This document shows, one piece after another, positions 7,690 to 15,303 of a stretch of DNA of 64,000 bases (its first letter is position 1; each line of letters starts with the position of its first letter). Below the pieces are notes generated by a model. The model did no database searches and was not told the DNA's origin. It saw only the letters and a program-made list of their open reading frames with translations. The position numbers and the translations under genes are program-made. Source of the DNA: DATEGZ01 sp035519535 (GTDB lineage Bacteria; Acidobacteriota; Vicinamibacteria; Vicinamibacterales; SCN-69-37); contig DATIWF010000104.1 of the NCBI GenBank assembly GCA_035519535.1, positions 4,370 to 68,369 of the forward strand, written 5' to 3'.

Positions 7690-8762
7690 CAGGACTCCTG
7701 GTAGCGGTTGTCGGCCAGGGGCTGGCCGTTGACGACGAGCAACCGGCCGGACGGGTCGAACTCGGGTCGCTTGCGCTTCGCAAGCGTGTCCCGGACCGTC
7801 GTTTCGAGCGCGCTGACGAGCATCGGCAAGGCGAGCGTCACGTCGGCGTGGACCGTCACCTTCTCGGACTCGATCGACAGCTTGCCCCAGCTCTGGGCTT
7901 CCTCGAGCGACGAGCCGCTGGCGCCGCCGAAGTGCGGCACGTCGGTGACGATTTGGAGCGCGAACTTGTGGCCGGTCACGCGGTCGTCGTAGAACTCCGC
8001 CTGGACGCTGGCCTGATTGATGAAGTTCTTGGGCGTGCCGCCGCCGAGGATGATCGTCGCGGTGCTCGGCCGGCGGATGACGATGTTCGCCGACTCGATG
8101 ATGTCGCCGATGACGTCAATCGCGCCGGCGGTCTGGTCCCGATGGCGAGCCTGGGACACGCCCATGCCGATCGAGGAATCCGCGATGGCGGGACAGAAGA
8201 TCGGCACGTTCGCGCGATACGCCGCGGTCAGGATGCCGTGGTGCTCGGTCTCTTTCCAGAGGTGCTCGCCGAGCTTGTACAGGAACTCGCGGGTCGTGTA
8301 GGGCCGGCGCTCGAGCTTGAGCACGAACGCGGCGATCCATTCGTCGTTCTTGCAGAATTCGTCCTCGCTTGCCAGGGTGTCGTAGACCCGATCGATCCGC
8401 TCGGCCGCGAGCGCCGCGTCGTCGAGGTGCGGCGAGCCGATGAAATGGCGTCGGCCGCGCGTCTCATGGAGGTCGTGATACAGGTTCGCGCCCGTGGACA
8501 CGAGACAGTCGATGTACCGGTGTTCGATGAGGTGCGCGAGGATCATGCGCATGCCGCCGGCCGACAGCGCGCCGGCGGCGCCGAGGAAAATCGTCGCGTC
8601 GCTCGCGAGCATCTTCTCCCAGATGCGGCGGGCCGTCGCCAGATTGCGGCCCTGAAACGACACGCGCTCCATCCGCTGCAGCACGTCGTCGGCCGACAGA
8701 CCGGCGGCAACGGCGAACGGCTCGACCGGCTTGCGCAGGAAGCGCGATTTGCGGCGGCTCAT
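7689..8762 (-). CDS. Deoxyhypusine synthase-like polyamine enzyme
   Basis: The 357-residue protein has the deoxyhypusine synthase fold signatures: FLGAAGALSAGGMRMIL near the N-terminus, the NAD-binding stretch ATIILGGGTPKNFINQ, and the active-site lysine in EAQSWGKLS (Lys294). Bacteria lack eIF5A, so the real substrate is a small polyamine. Bacterial homologues are known or proposed to make homospermidine from putrescine, or a bis-guanidino precursor from agmatine. Coupling to a ureohydrolase fits the second route. The gene begins 12 bp after the solute-binding protein and belongs to the mutS-led unit. Confidence 0.87.
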   Translation of the reverse strand: MSRRKSRFLRKPVEPFAVAAGLSADDVLQRMERVSFQGRNLATARRIWEKMLASDATIFLGAAGALSAGGMRMILAHLIEHRYIDCLVSTGANLYHDLHETRGRRHFIGSPHLDDAALAAERIDRVYDTLASEDEFCKNDEWIAAFVLKLERRPYTTREFLYKLGEHLWKETEHHGILTAAYRANVPIFCPAIADSSIGMGVSQARHRDQTAGAIDVIGDIIESANIVIRRPSTATIILGGGTPKNFINQASVQAEFYDDRVTGHKFALQIVTDVPHFGGASGSSLEEAQSWGKLSIESEKVTVHADVTLALPMLVSALETTVRDTLAKRKRPEFDPSGRLLVVNGQPLADNRYQES

Positions 8763-8774
8763 GCGGGCGTCATT

Positions 8775-10298
8775 CTATCGCGGGTCGCGCCTCGCCACGT
8801 TCTTCAGGAAGACGAAGTCCGCCGTGGGCGTGAGTGTGACGCCCGTGAGGGACGGTTGGGCCACGGCGACATTCGTCTTGTACCAGAGGCTGATGATCGG
8901 CGCGTCGGCGGCGATGACGCGCTGCGCCTGCTGGTAGTCGGCGCGGCGCGTCGCCTCGTCGCTCGCCGACGTGGCGGCGTCAATCAACCGATCGACCTCG
9001 TCGTTGTGGTAGTGCCCGCGGTTGAAGCCCTCGGGCGGCGTCTGGGTCGAATAGAACGCGCGCCGCAGCATATCGGGATCCGTGATGCCCACGAACTGCA
9101 GCGTGTACAGCTGGACGTTGCCCTTGATGACGTCGGCCATCAGCGTCGCGAACTCGGACGAGCGGACGTCGAGCGCGATGCCGACGTCGCGCAGGTCCTG
9201 CTGAATCACGGCGGCCTGCAGCCGGTAGCGCTCGTCGGTGGACGTGTGGAGCGTCAAGTGGAGCCGGGGCGCCGGGCCCGCGCCGTCCGGGTCGCGATAC
9301 CCGGCCTCGTCGAGCAGCGCCCGCGCCTTGTCGGGATCGTGCGAGAAACGGAATACGTCAGGCGCATAGGCCCACGACATCGGCGGCACGATGCCCGTCG
9401 CCGGCTCGGCCAGCCCGCGGCGCAGGTACGTGACGATCGCGCGCTGGTCGATCGCGTAGCCGATCGCCTGCCGGACGCGCAGGTCGCGCAGCGCCGGATC
9501 GCGGAGGTTCAGGCCCACGTACGCGTAGTCGGTGCCCGGGCCCGTCACCACGGTCAGCCTGCCCTCCGCGCGGAGGCCCTCCACCAGATCGGGCGAGAGG
9601 TCGTTGACGACGAGATCCACGCTGCCTTTCCGCAGTTCGAGCCCGCGCATCGTCTCGTCGGGCACCGTCCGGAAGTCGAGGCCGGCGTTGGCCGGCGCGC
9701 CGCCGTAGTACCCGGCAAACGCCGTCAGCGAGACGTGATCGTCGGGCACGAACTCGGCCAGCCGGTACGGACCGCTGCCGATCGGCCGGCGGCCGGCGTC
9801 CGGACCGGTGCCCGCCGGGACGATCCCCATCACGAGGTTGATCGGGAAGGACGCGGACGGCGCCCGCAGATGGAACGCCGTCGTGTACCGATCGAGCGCC
9901 TCGACGGATTCGAGGCCCCGGTACGCGCCCTTGCGTCCCGACACGAACGCCGGGTCCAGAAACCGGCGGAACGTGAAGACGACGTCCGCGGAGGTCATCT
10001 CGCGGCCGTCGTGGAAATGCACGCCCCGCGGAATCTCCGCGACGTAGGTCCGGTCGTCGCGCGCCTCGAAGCGCACGGCGAGATCCGGGACCACGCGCAG
10101 CGAGTCGTCGATCTTGAGGAGCGAGCTGAACAGGAGCTGATGGAGCTTCTGGGACGCTTCGTCGAGACCGATGCCCGGGTCGAGATTGGTGGGGGAGTTG
10201 GCCATCGCGATCACGATCCGATCGCGGGGGTGGCTGACGTCGGCGCACGCCGCGGCCCCGCACAGGCCCAGGGCGGCGACCGCCGCACGGCATCTCAC
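8775..10298 (-). CDS. ABC transporter solute-binding lipoprotein, peptide/nickel family (SBP_bac_5)
   Basis: The start is GTG at 10298, overlapping the mutS stop in a GTGA. The 507-residue product begins with a short signal ending in LCGAAAC, a plausible lipobox, followed by the family's opening IVIAMANSPTNLDPGIG. The internal landmarks of DppA/OppA-type proteins are present (VHFHDGREMTSADVVFTFRRFLDP in pieces, GSGPYRL, VRQAIGYAIDQRAIV). It would bind oligopeptides or a similar polar ligand outside the inner membrane. No permease or ATPase genes adjoin it. It lies between mutS and polyamine genes, so polyamine or peptide uptake is only a guess. Confidence 0.85.
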   Translation of the reverse strand: MRCRAAVAALGLCGAAACADVSHPRDRIVIAMANSPTNLDPGIGLDEASQKLHQLLFSSLLKIDDSLRVVPDLAVRFEARDDRTYVAEIPRGVHFHDGREMTSADVVFTFRRFLDPAFVSGRKGAYRGLESVEALDRYTTAFHLRAPSASFPINLVMGIVPAGTGPDAGRRPIGSGPYRLAEFVPDDHVSLTAFAGYYGGAPANAGLDFRTVPDETMRGLELRKGSVDLVVNDLSPDLVEGLRAEGRLTVVTGPGTDYAYVGLNLRDPALRDLRVRQAIGYAIDQRAIVTYLRRGLAEPATGIVPPMSWAYAPDVFRFSHDPDKARALLDEAGYRDPDGAGPAPRLHLTLHTSTDERYRLQAAVIQQDLRDVGIALDVRSSEFATLMADVIKGNVQLYTLQFVGITDPDMLRRAFYSTQTPPEGFNRGHYHNDEVDRLIDAATSASDEATRRADYQQAQRVIAADAPIISLWYKTNVAVAQPSLTGVTLTPTADFVFLKNVARRDPR

Positions 10299-12937
10299 GT
10301 GTCCGCCTCGCGCTTGAGCTCGGCCAGGAGCGCGAGCGCCTCGAGAGGCGTCAGGCGGTTGATGTCGAGGCCCCTCAGCCGGAGGACGATCGGATCCGGA
10401 TCGGCCGGCGCCTGGAAGAGGCCGAGTTGCTGCGTCGGCGCCACCGCGCCGCTGAGACTCGGCCGGCCGCCGCGCGCCAGCTCGTCCCGCTCGAGCGACT
10501 TGAGAATCTCCGCGGCGCGCCGGACCACCGCGGGAGGCAGGCCGGCGAGCTGCGCCACGTGAATGCCGTAGCTGCGATCCGATCGCCCGGCGACGATCTT
10601 GTGGAGGAAGACGATCTCGTCCCGGTACTCGCGCGCGGCGACGTGGCAATTGACGACGCCGGGCAGCGCGTCGGCGAGATCGGTGAGCTCGTGGTAGTGC
10701 GTGGCGAAGATCGTCTTCGGCCGCGCGCGCTCGTTCGACACGAGGTGCTCGGCGACGGCCCAGGCCAGGCTCAGGCCGTCGAACGTCGCGGTGCCGCGGC
10801 CGATTTCGTCGAGGATCACGAGGCTCCGCGTCGTCGCCGCGTGCAGGATGGTCGCCGTCTCCTGCATCTCGACCATGAACGTGGACTGACCGCGCGTGAT
10901 GTTGTCGGACGCACCAACGCGCGCGAAGATCCGATCGACAATCGCGAGCTTCGCGCTCTTGGCCGGCACGAACGAGCCGGCCTGCGCCAGGAGCGACAGC
11001 AGCGCGACCTGCCGCAGATACGTGCTCTTGCCGCCCATGTTGGGCCCCGTGAGCACGACCAGCTGGCGGTCCGTGCCGTTGAGCAGCACATCGTTCGGGA
11101 CGAAGGCCTCCGCGACGTGTCGCTCGACGATGGGATGCCGCGCGTCGATCGCGTGGATCTCGTCGCCGTCGTGCACCTGCGGCTTGATGTAGTTGTTGAG
11201 GGCCGCCGTCTCGGCGAGGGCGGCGATCACGTCGAGCGCGGCCACGGCGCGGGCCGTGTCCAGGATCCGCGGGGCCTCGGCCGCCAGCCGCAGCCGGAGC
11301 GCTTCGAAGAGCTCCAGCTCCCGCTCGAGGATGCGCTCGTCGGCGCCGAGCACCTGGTCCTCGTATTCCTTGAGCGCCGGCGTGATGAAACGCTCGCCGC
11401 CGGCCACCGTCTGTTTGCGCGTGTAGTCGGCCGGCACGGCGCCGAGGTTCGACTTCGACACTTCGATGTAGTACCCGAAGACCCGGTTGTACCGGACCTT
11501 GAGCGACGTGATCCCCGTGCGCGCGCGCTCCGCCTCCTCCATCGCGGCGATGGCCGTGCGCCCGCCCCGGCTGATCCCGCGGAGGCGATCCAGGTCCGGA
11601 TCGACGCCGTCCCGAATGACGTTGCCGTCGCGGACCGCCGCCGGCGGCTCGCTGAGGAGCGTGCGCTCGATGTCGTCGCGCACGTCCGTGAGGTCGTCGA
11701 GTTCGGCCACGAGGCTCTTGACGAGCGGCGCCTGGAAGTCCGCCGCGCCCGCGCGCAGGCGCGGCAGGAGCGCGACCGACTGCCCGAGGGCGACCAGGTC
11801 GCGCGGCCCCGCTGTCGCGAGCGAGATCCGCGCGATGAGCCGCTCGAGATCGTGGATGCCCTTGAAGAGCTCGCGCTGCCGCGCGCGGTCGGTCGATCGA
11901 AACGCGACGTCCTCGACGGCGTCGAGCCGGTCCTCGATCCGCGCGAGCGTGACGAGCGGCCGAAGCAGCCACTGCCGCAGCATCCGCCCGCCCATCGCCG
12001 TGACCGTGCGGTCGATCGTATCGAGCAGCGATCCCGAGCGTCCGCCCTCGGCGCCCTCGACGACGTTGAGGTGGCGCAGCGTCACGGGATCGATGAGCAG
12101 CGCGTCGGCGGCCACGCGCAGGGAGATGTCGCGGACGTGCGAGAGATTGCCGCGCTGCGTATCCCGCAGGTAGGCGACGATGGCGCCGGCCGCCGCCACG
12201 GCCGCCGGCGCGCCCTCGAGGCCGTACCCGGAGAGCGACGAGCTGCGCAGCTGCTCGAGCAGCGTCGCGCGCGCGCGCCCGGCCTCGAACATCCACTCGT
12301 CGAGACGCGTCAGGCGCGGCGCCGCGAGCGGCGAGAGCGCCGCATCGATCTGGCTCGTCTCGGCCGCGAGCAGCTCGCGCGGCCGCAGCACCGCCAGCTC
12401 GGCGGACACCGCCGCGGCCGCGTCCGCTCCCGCAAACTCCGCCGCCGCGAATTCTCCGGTGGAGACGTCGAGGAAGGCGAGCCCCCAGGCCGGCGAGACG
12501 AGGCCCGCCGGCACGATCGCCGCAAGAAACGCCGGCTCGCGCGCCTCGAGGTACCCGGCGTCCGTGAAGGTCCCGGGCGAGACGACGCGCGTGACCTCGC
12601 GCCGGACGATGCCCTTCGCCTTTCGCGGGTCCTCGACCTGATCGCAGATGGCGACGCGGTACCCCTTGCGCACGAGCCTCGCCAGATACGTCTCGAGCGC
12701 GTGATGCGGCACGCCGCACATCGGAATCGCGACGCCGCTCGCGTCCTTCGCGCGCGACGTCAGCGCCAGCTCGAGCACGCGCGCGGCCGTGAGCGCGTCC
12801 TCGTAGAACATCTCGTAGAAGTCGCCCATCCGGAACAGCACGATCGCGTCGCGGTGCTGGCGCTTGACCTCGAGATACTGGCGCATGGCCGGCGTGGCCG
12901 ACAGGGACGCGGGAGACGGCGGGGAAGAGCTGGTCAC
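10295..12937 (-). CDS. mutS: DNA mismatch repair protein MutS
   Basis: The 880-residue protein is the normal MutS length. The mismatch-reading Phe-X-Glu is in MGDFYEMFYED near residue 40. The clamp and core domains follow, then the ABC-type ATPase with Walker A TGPNMGGKSTYLRQ at about residues 629-642, Walker B VILDEIGRGTATFDG and the ATHYHEL segment. It recognises base mismatches after replication. It leads a minus-strand unit with the solute-binding protein, the DHS-like enzyme and the ureohydrolase. Only 62 bp separate it from the divergent tsaB-rimI gene. Confidence 0.97.
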   Translation of the reverse strand: MTSSSPPSPASLSATPAMRQYLEVKRQHRDAIVLFRMGDFYEMFYEDALTAARVLELALTSRAKDASGVAIPMCGVPHHALETYLARLVRKGYRVAICDQVEDPRKAKGIVRREVTRVVSPGTFTDAGYLEAREPAFLAAIVPAGLVSPAWGLAFLDVSTGEFAAAEFAGADAAAAVSAELAVLRPRELLAAETSQIDAALSPLAAPRLTRLDEWMFEAGRARATLLEQLRSSSLSGYGLEGAPAAVAAAGAIVAYLRDTQRGNLSHVRDISLRVAADALLIDPVTLRHLNVVEGAEGGRSGSLLDTIDRTVTAMGGRMLRQWLLRPLVTLARIEDRLDAVEDVAFRSTDRARQRELFKGIHDLERLIARISLATAGPRDLVALGQSVALLPRLRAGAADFQAPLVKSLVAELDDLTDVRDDIERTLLSEPPAAVRDGNVIRDGVDPDLDRLRGISRGGRTAIAAMEEAERARTGITSLKVRYNRVFGYYIEVSKSNLGAVPADYTRKQTVAGGERFITPALKEYEDQVLGADERILERELELFEALRLRLAAEAPRILDTARAVAALDVIAALAETAALNNYIKPQVHDGDEIHAIDARHPIVERHVAEAFVPNDVLLNGTDRQLVVLTGPNMGGKSTYLRQVALLSLLAQAGSFVPAKSAKLAIVDRIFARVGASDNITRGQSTFMVEMQETATILHAATTRSLVILDEIGRGTATFDGLSLAWAVAEHLVSNERARPKTIFATHYHELTDLADALPGVVNCHVAAREYRDEIVFLHKIVAGRSDRSYGIHVAQLAGLPPAVVRRAAEILKSLERDELARGGRPSLSGAVAPTQQLGLFQAPADPDPIVLRLRGLDINRLTPLEALALLAELKREADT

Positions 12938-12985
12938 GGGAAGGACAGCGGCTCAGACGTCGAAAGCGGGCAGAACCAGCCGGAG

Positions 12986-12991
12986 TATAAC
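12986..12991 (+). promoter_or_regulatory. -10 box TATAAC upstream of tsaB-rimI
   Basis: TATAAC ends 8 bp before the ATG at 13000 and no purine-rich ribosome binding site intervenes. This again suggests a leaderless or nearly leaderless transcript. No convincing -35 is visible. Confidence 0.4.
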
Positions 12992-12999
12992 ATTGCGCC

Positions 13000-14199
13000 A
13001 TGCTCGTGCTGGCGCTCGAGACCGTGACGCGCGCAGGCAGCGTCGCGGTCATGGACGGCGCCGCGTCCCACGCCGCGATCGGTGATGCGTCCCGCACGCA
13101 CGGCGAGCGGCTGCCTCAGGACGCCACGTCCTGGCTCGCGCGGTACGGCCGCACGCTCGCTGACGTCGACCTGTTTGCCGTCATCGCCGGCCCCGGATCG
13201 TTCACGGGACTGCGCGTCGGCATGGCCGCCATCCAGGGATTCGCGCTGTCGCGCGACCGCAAGGTCGTCGCCGTCCCGACGCTCGACGCGCTCGCCTGCG
13301 GCTGGCTCGATCGCGCCCACCTCACCCAGCCGACGCGCGTCGTCGCGTGCCTCGACGGCCAACGGGGCGAGGTATTCGCCGCGGGTTGGGAGCTCGATCG
13401 GGACGCGGCGTTCGAAGCCGCGCGCGTGAGTTTCGAGCCGCGTGTCGGCCGGCCGGAGGAGCTTAAGGCCGAGCTGGCGCACCTGGCGCACCGCGCGCCG
13501 ACCGTCGTGATTGGCGACGGCGCGCGCCGGTACGAGTCGATCTTCGCGTCGCCGGCGCTGGCGATCGCCGTGGCGGACCTCCCCGTGCCCCTGGCCGAGG
13601 TCGCCGCGCGCACCGCGATGGCCCACCCCGAGCGCGGCGTGGCGCCGCACGCGCTGCGGCCGATCTACATCCGCCGGCCAGACGCCGTGCTCGCCCGCGA
13701 TCGCGTCCGCGCGCAGGCGGGCGCCGCCCCGACCGATCCCTTCGCGGGCTTCACGATCGAGCGCGCCGCGGCGCGCGACGACATCGCCGCCGTCGAGGCG
13801 CTGCAGCGGCGGACGTTTACGAATCCCTGGGCGGCTGAGTCCATCCGCTGGGAGCTCGAGCACACCGACGTGGCCCGGCTCTATGTCATGCGAGCGCCGG
13901 ACGGCACGCTGGTCGCGTACTGCGCCTGCTGGATCATCTTCGACGAGCTGCACATCAACAGCCTCGCGGTGGACGAGGCCTGGCGCCGCCGTGGGGTGGC
14001 GCGGCGGCTGCTTGAAGCGGTGCTCCGGGAGGCTGCCGCCGGGGGCGCCCGGTCCGCCACGCTCGAGGTGCGCCGGTCGAACGAGGCGGCCCGCGCCCTG
14101 TACGAGGGCCTCGGGTTCCACGTCGACGCGGTCCGCCGCGATTACTACCAGCACCCGCGCGAGGATGCGCTCATCCTCTGGAATCGGCGGATCAGCTAG
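13000..14199 (+). CDS. tsaB-rimI: TsaB-RimI fusion: t6A synthesis subunit plus N-alpha-acetyltransferase
   Basis: One 399-residue frame joins two normally separate proteins. Residues 1 to about 235 are TsaB, with MLVLALETVTRAGSVAV, the ERLPQD region and IAGPGSFTGLRVGMAAIQGFA; TsaB is the TsaD partner in threonylcarbamoyl-adenosine-37 tRNA modification. Residues about 250-399 are a GNAT domain like RimI: FTIERAAARDDIAAVEALQ, INSLAVDEAWRRRGVARRLLEA (acetyl-CoA loop) and the C-terminal ARALYEGLGFHVDAVRRDYY. The join lies near residue 245 with no stop or frame change. The two genes are often neighbours, and fused versions are known in some genomes. Confidence 0.92.
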   Translation: MLVLALETVTRAGSVAVMDGAASHAAIGDASRTHGERLPQDATSWLARYGRTLADVDLFAVIAGPGSFTGLRVGMAAIQGFALSRDRKVVAVPTLDALACGWLDRAHLTQPTRVVACLDGQRGEVFAAGWELDRDAAFEAARVSFEPRVGRPEELKAELAHLAHRAPTVVIGDGARRYESIFASPALAIAVADLPVPLAEVAARTAMAHPERGVAPHALRPIYIRRPDAVLARDRVRAQAGAAPTDPFAGFTIERAAARDDIAAVEALQRRTFTNPWAAESIRWELEHTDVARLYVMRAPDGTLVAYCACWIIFDELHINSLAVDEAWRRRGVARRLLEAVLREAAAGGARSATLEVRRSNEAARALYEGLGFHVDAVRRDYYQHPREDALILWNRRIS

Positions 14200-14257
14200 G
14201 TACCCGACGTACCGACGCTGTCTTTTTCGAAGAGATTGTGCTAGCTTGCGCCTGACT

Positions 14258-14316
14258 GAGATCGCGCGCAGGCGATCTCCTTTTCCGGGGGCCCCAGCCC
14301 CGGCGACAAAAGGAGG
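14258..14316 (+). promoter_or_regulatory. Candidate 5'-UTR RNA switch that buries the DUF465 ribosome binding site
   Basis: Two hairpins compete. The first is a perfect 8-bp stem, GAGATCGC (14258-14265) with GCGATCTC (14272-14279). In the second, CTCCTTTT (14277-14284) pairs with AAAAGGAG (14308-14315), and inside it CCGGGG (14285-14290) pairs with CCCCGG (14298-14303). The second structure sequesters the AGGAGG (14311-14316) that precedes the ATG at 14323. The two share bases 14277-14279, so they cannot both form fully. A possible extended -10 (TG-C-TAGCTT, 14239-14247) lies just upstream. Confidence 0.55.
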
Positions 14317-14322
14317 CGGAGC

Positions 14323-14580
14323 ATGGCAGACGCTCAGCTCCCGATCAAAGACGACGTGAAGGCCGCGCTGCTTCGGACCGATGAAAGCTTCAGGCAGTTG
14401 GTCACGGAGCATCAAGCCCTCGACGAACGGATTCGCCACCTCGCCAGTCTCGCCTACCTCACCGACCAGCAACGCTTCGAGCAAACGGCCCTGAAAAAGC
14501 ACAAACTCGCGCTCAAGGATCGCATCGAAGCGATGATGCGGCAGCAGTATCCGGCGTCGCCGCCGCTCGCGCAGCACTAG
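14323..14580 (+). CDS. YdcH-like DUF465 small protein
   Basis: The 85-residue protein is almost wholly alpha-helical. It has the DUF465 pattern of a first helix with FRQLVTEHQALDERIRHL and a second with LKKHKLALKDRIEAMMR. The K-H-x-L-x-L-K-D motif is typical of the family. Proteins of this family form short coiled-coil hairpins of unknown role. A strong AGGAGG lies 6 bp before the ATG, within the hairpin described at 14258-14316, which suggests regulated translation. Confidence 0.82.
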   Translation: MADAQLPIKDDVKAALLRTDESFRQLVTEHQALDERIRHLASLAYLTDQQRFEQTALKKHKLALKDRIEAMMRQQYPASPPLAQH

Positions 14581-14632
14581 CCCGACCCTCAGGACAGACC
14601 GCCGCACCGCACTCCCGGCCTGGGTGTCCGCG

Positions 14633-14661
14633 CTGACCGTCTGTCGTGACTTCTGTACAAT
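14633..14661 (+). promoter_or_regulatory. Sigma-70-type promoter for psd-pssA
   Basis: CTGACC (14633-14638) and TACAAT (14656-14661) are separated by 17 bp. The -10 ends only 6 bp before the GTG start at 14668, so a leaderless mRNA is predicted. The rest of the gap between DUF465 and psd shows nothing else. Confidence 0.55.
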
Positions 14662-14667
14662 CAGGTT

Positions 14668-15300
14668 GTGGGAATCGACCGAGCCGCGGTGCCGTTCGTG
14701 GCGCTCGCCGCGACGCCGTCGGTAGTGTCGCTGCTGGCGGGCGCGACCGGCGCGGCCGCCTCGCTCGCGGTGCTGCCGGTCGCGGTCGGGCTCTTCTTTC
14801 GCGACCCCGGCCGCACGCCGCCGGCCGATCCGCAGGCCGTGCTCGCGCCCGCCGATGGCCGGGTGATGTTCGCCGGCGACGCGCCCGCCGACAGCGCGCC
14901 CTCGGGCGCGTGGCGGCAGGTCACCATTTTTCTGTCGCTCTTCGATGTCCACATCAACCGGACGCCCGTGGCCGGGCGCGTGACGCGCGTTGACTACGTG
15001 CCCGGCAGCTTCCTCCCGGCGTACCGTCCGGAGGCTCGCCGCAACGAGCACTCGGAAATCTGGCTCGACCACCGGGGCCAGACCGTGGTCGCTCGCCAGG
15101 TCGTGGGCGTGCTCGCGCGCCGCGTCGTGTGCCGCGTCAAACGAGGCGACGACCTGGCCGCCGGCGCGCGCATCGGGCTGATGAAGTTCGGATCGCGCAT
15201 GGACGTGTTCGTGCCGCGGACGGCCCAGCTGCTCGTGACGACCGGACAGACCGTCCGCGGCGGCGAGACTGTGATCGCCCGCCTGGCGGCGGGGGACTAG
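14668..15300 (+). CDS. psd: Phosphatidylserine decarboxylase proenzyme (short form)
   Basis: The 210-residue protein is the short, archaeal/Gram-positive-like Psd form. It has N-terminal hydrophobic segments, the conserved DGRVMFAG and FLSLFDVHINRTPVAGRV, and near the C-terminus MKFGSRMDVFVP. The Gly-Ser of FGSR in that last segment is the expected self-cleavage site that generates the pyruvoyl cofactor. It converts phosphatidylserine to phosphatidylethanolamine at the inner membrane. It is followed after 3 bp by pssA, which supplies its substrate. The GTG start sits directly behind a promoter with no Shine-Dalgarno. Confidence 0.9.
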   Translation: MGIDRAAVPFVALAATPSVVSLLAGATGAAASLAVLPVAVGLFFRDPGRTPPADPQAVLAPADGRVMFAGDAPADSAPSGAWRQVTIFLSLFDVHINRTPVAGRVTRVDYVPGSFLPAYRPEARRNEHSEIWLDHRGQTVVARQVVGVLARRVVCRVKRGDDLAAGARIGLMKFGSRMDVFVPRTAQLLVTTGQTVRGGETVIARLAAGD

Positions 15301-15303
15301 CGC

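Noticed and set aside
10299..13097. Long minus-strand frame continuous with the solute-binding protein through mutS
   Set aside because: The part upstream of GTG 10298 is a shifted-frame shadow of mutS. The overlap GTGA and the lipoprotein signal give the real start.
14258..14284. Simple intrinsic terminator for tsaB-rimI
   Set aside because: The stem is good but only four T residues follow, and those T's pair perfectly with the downstream ribosome binding site, so I favour a leader structure. Termination is not excluded.
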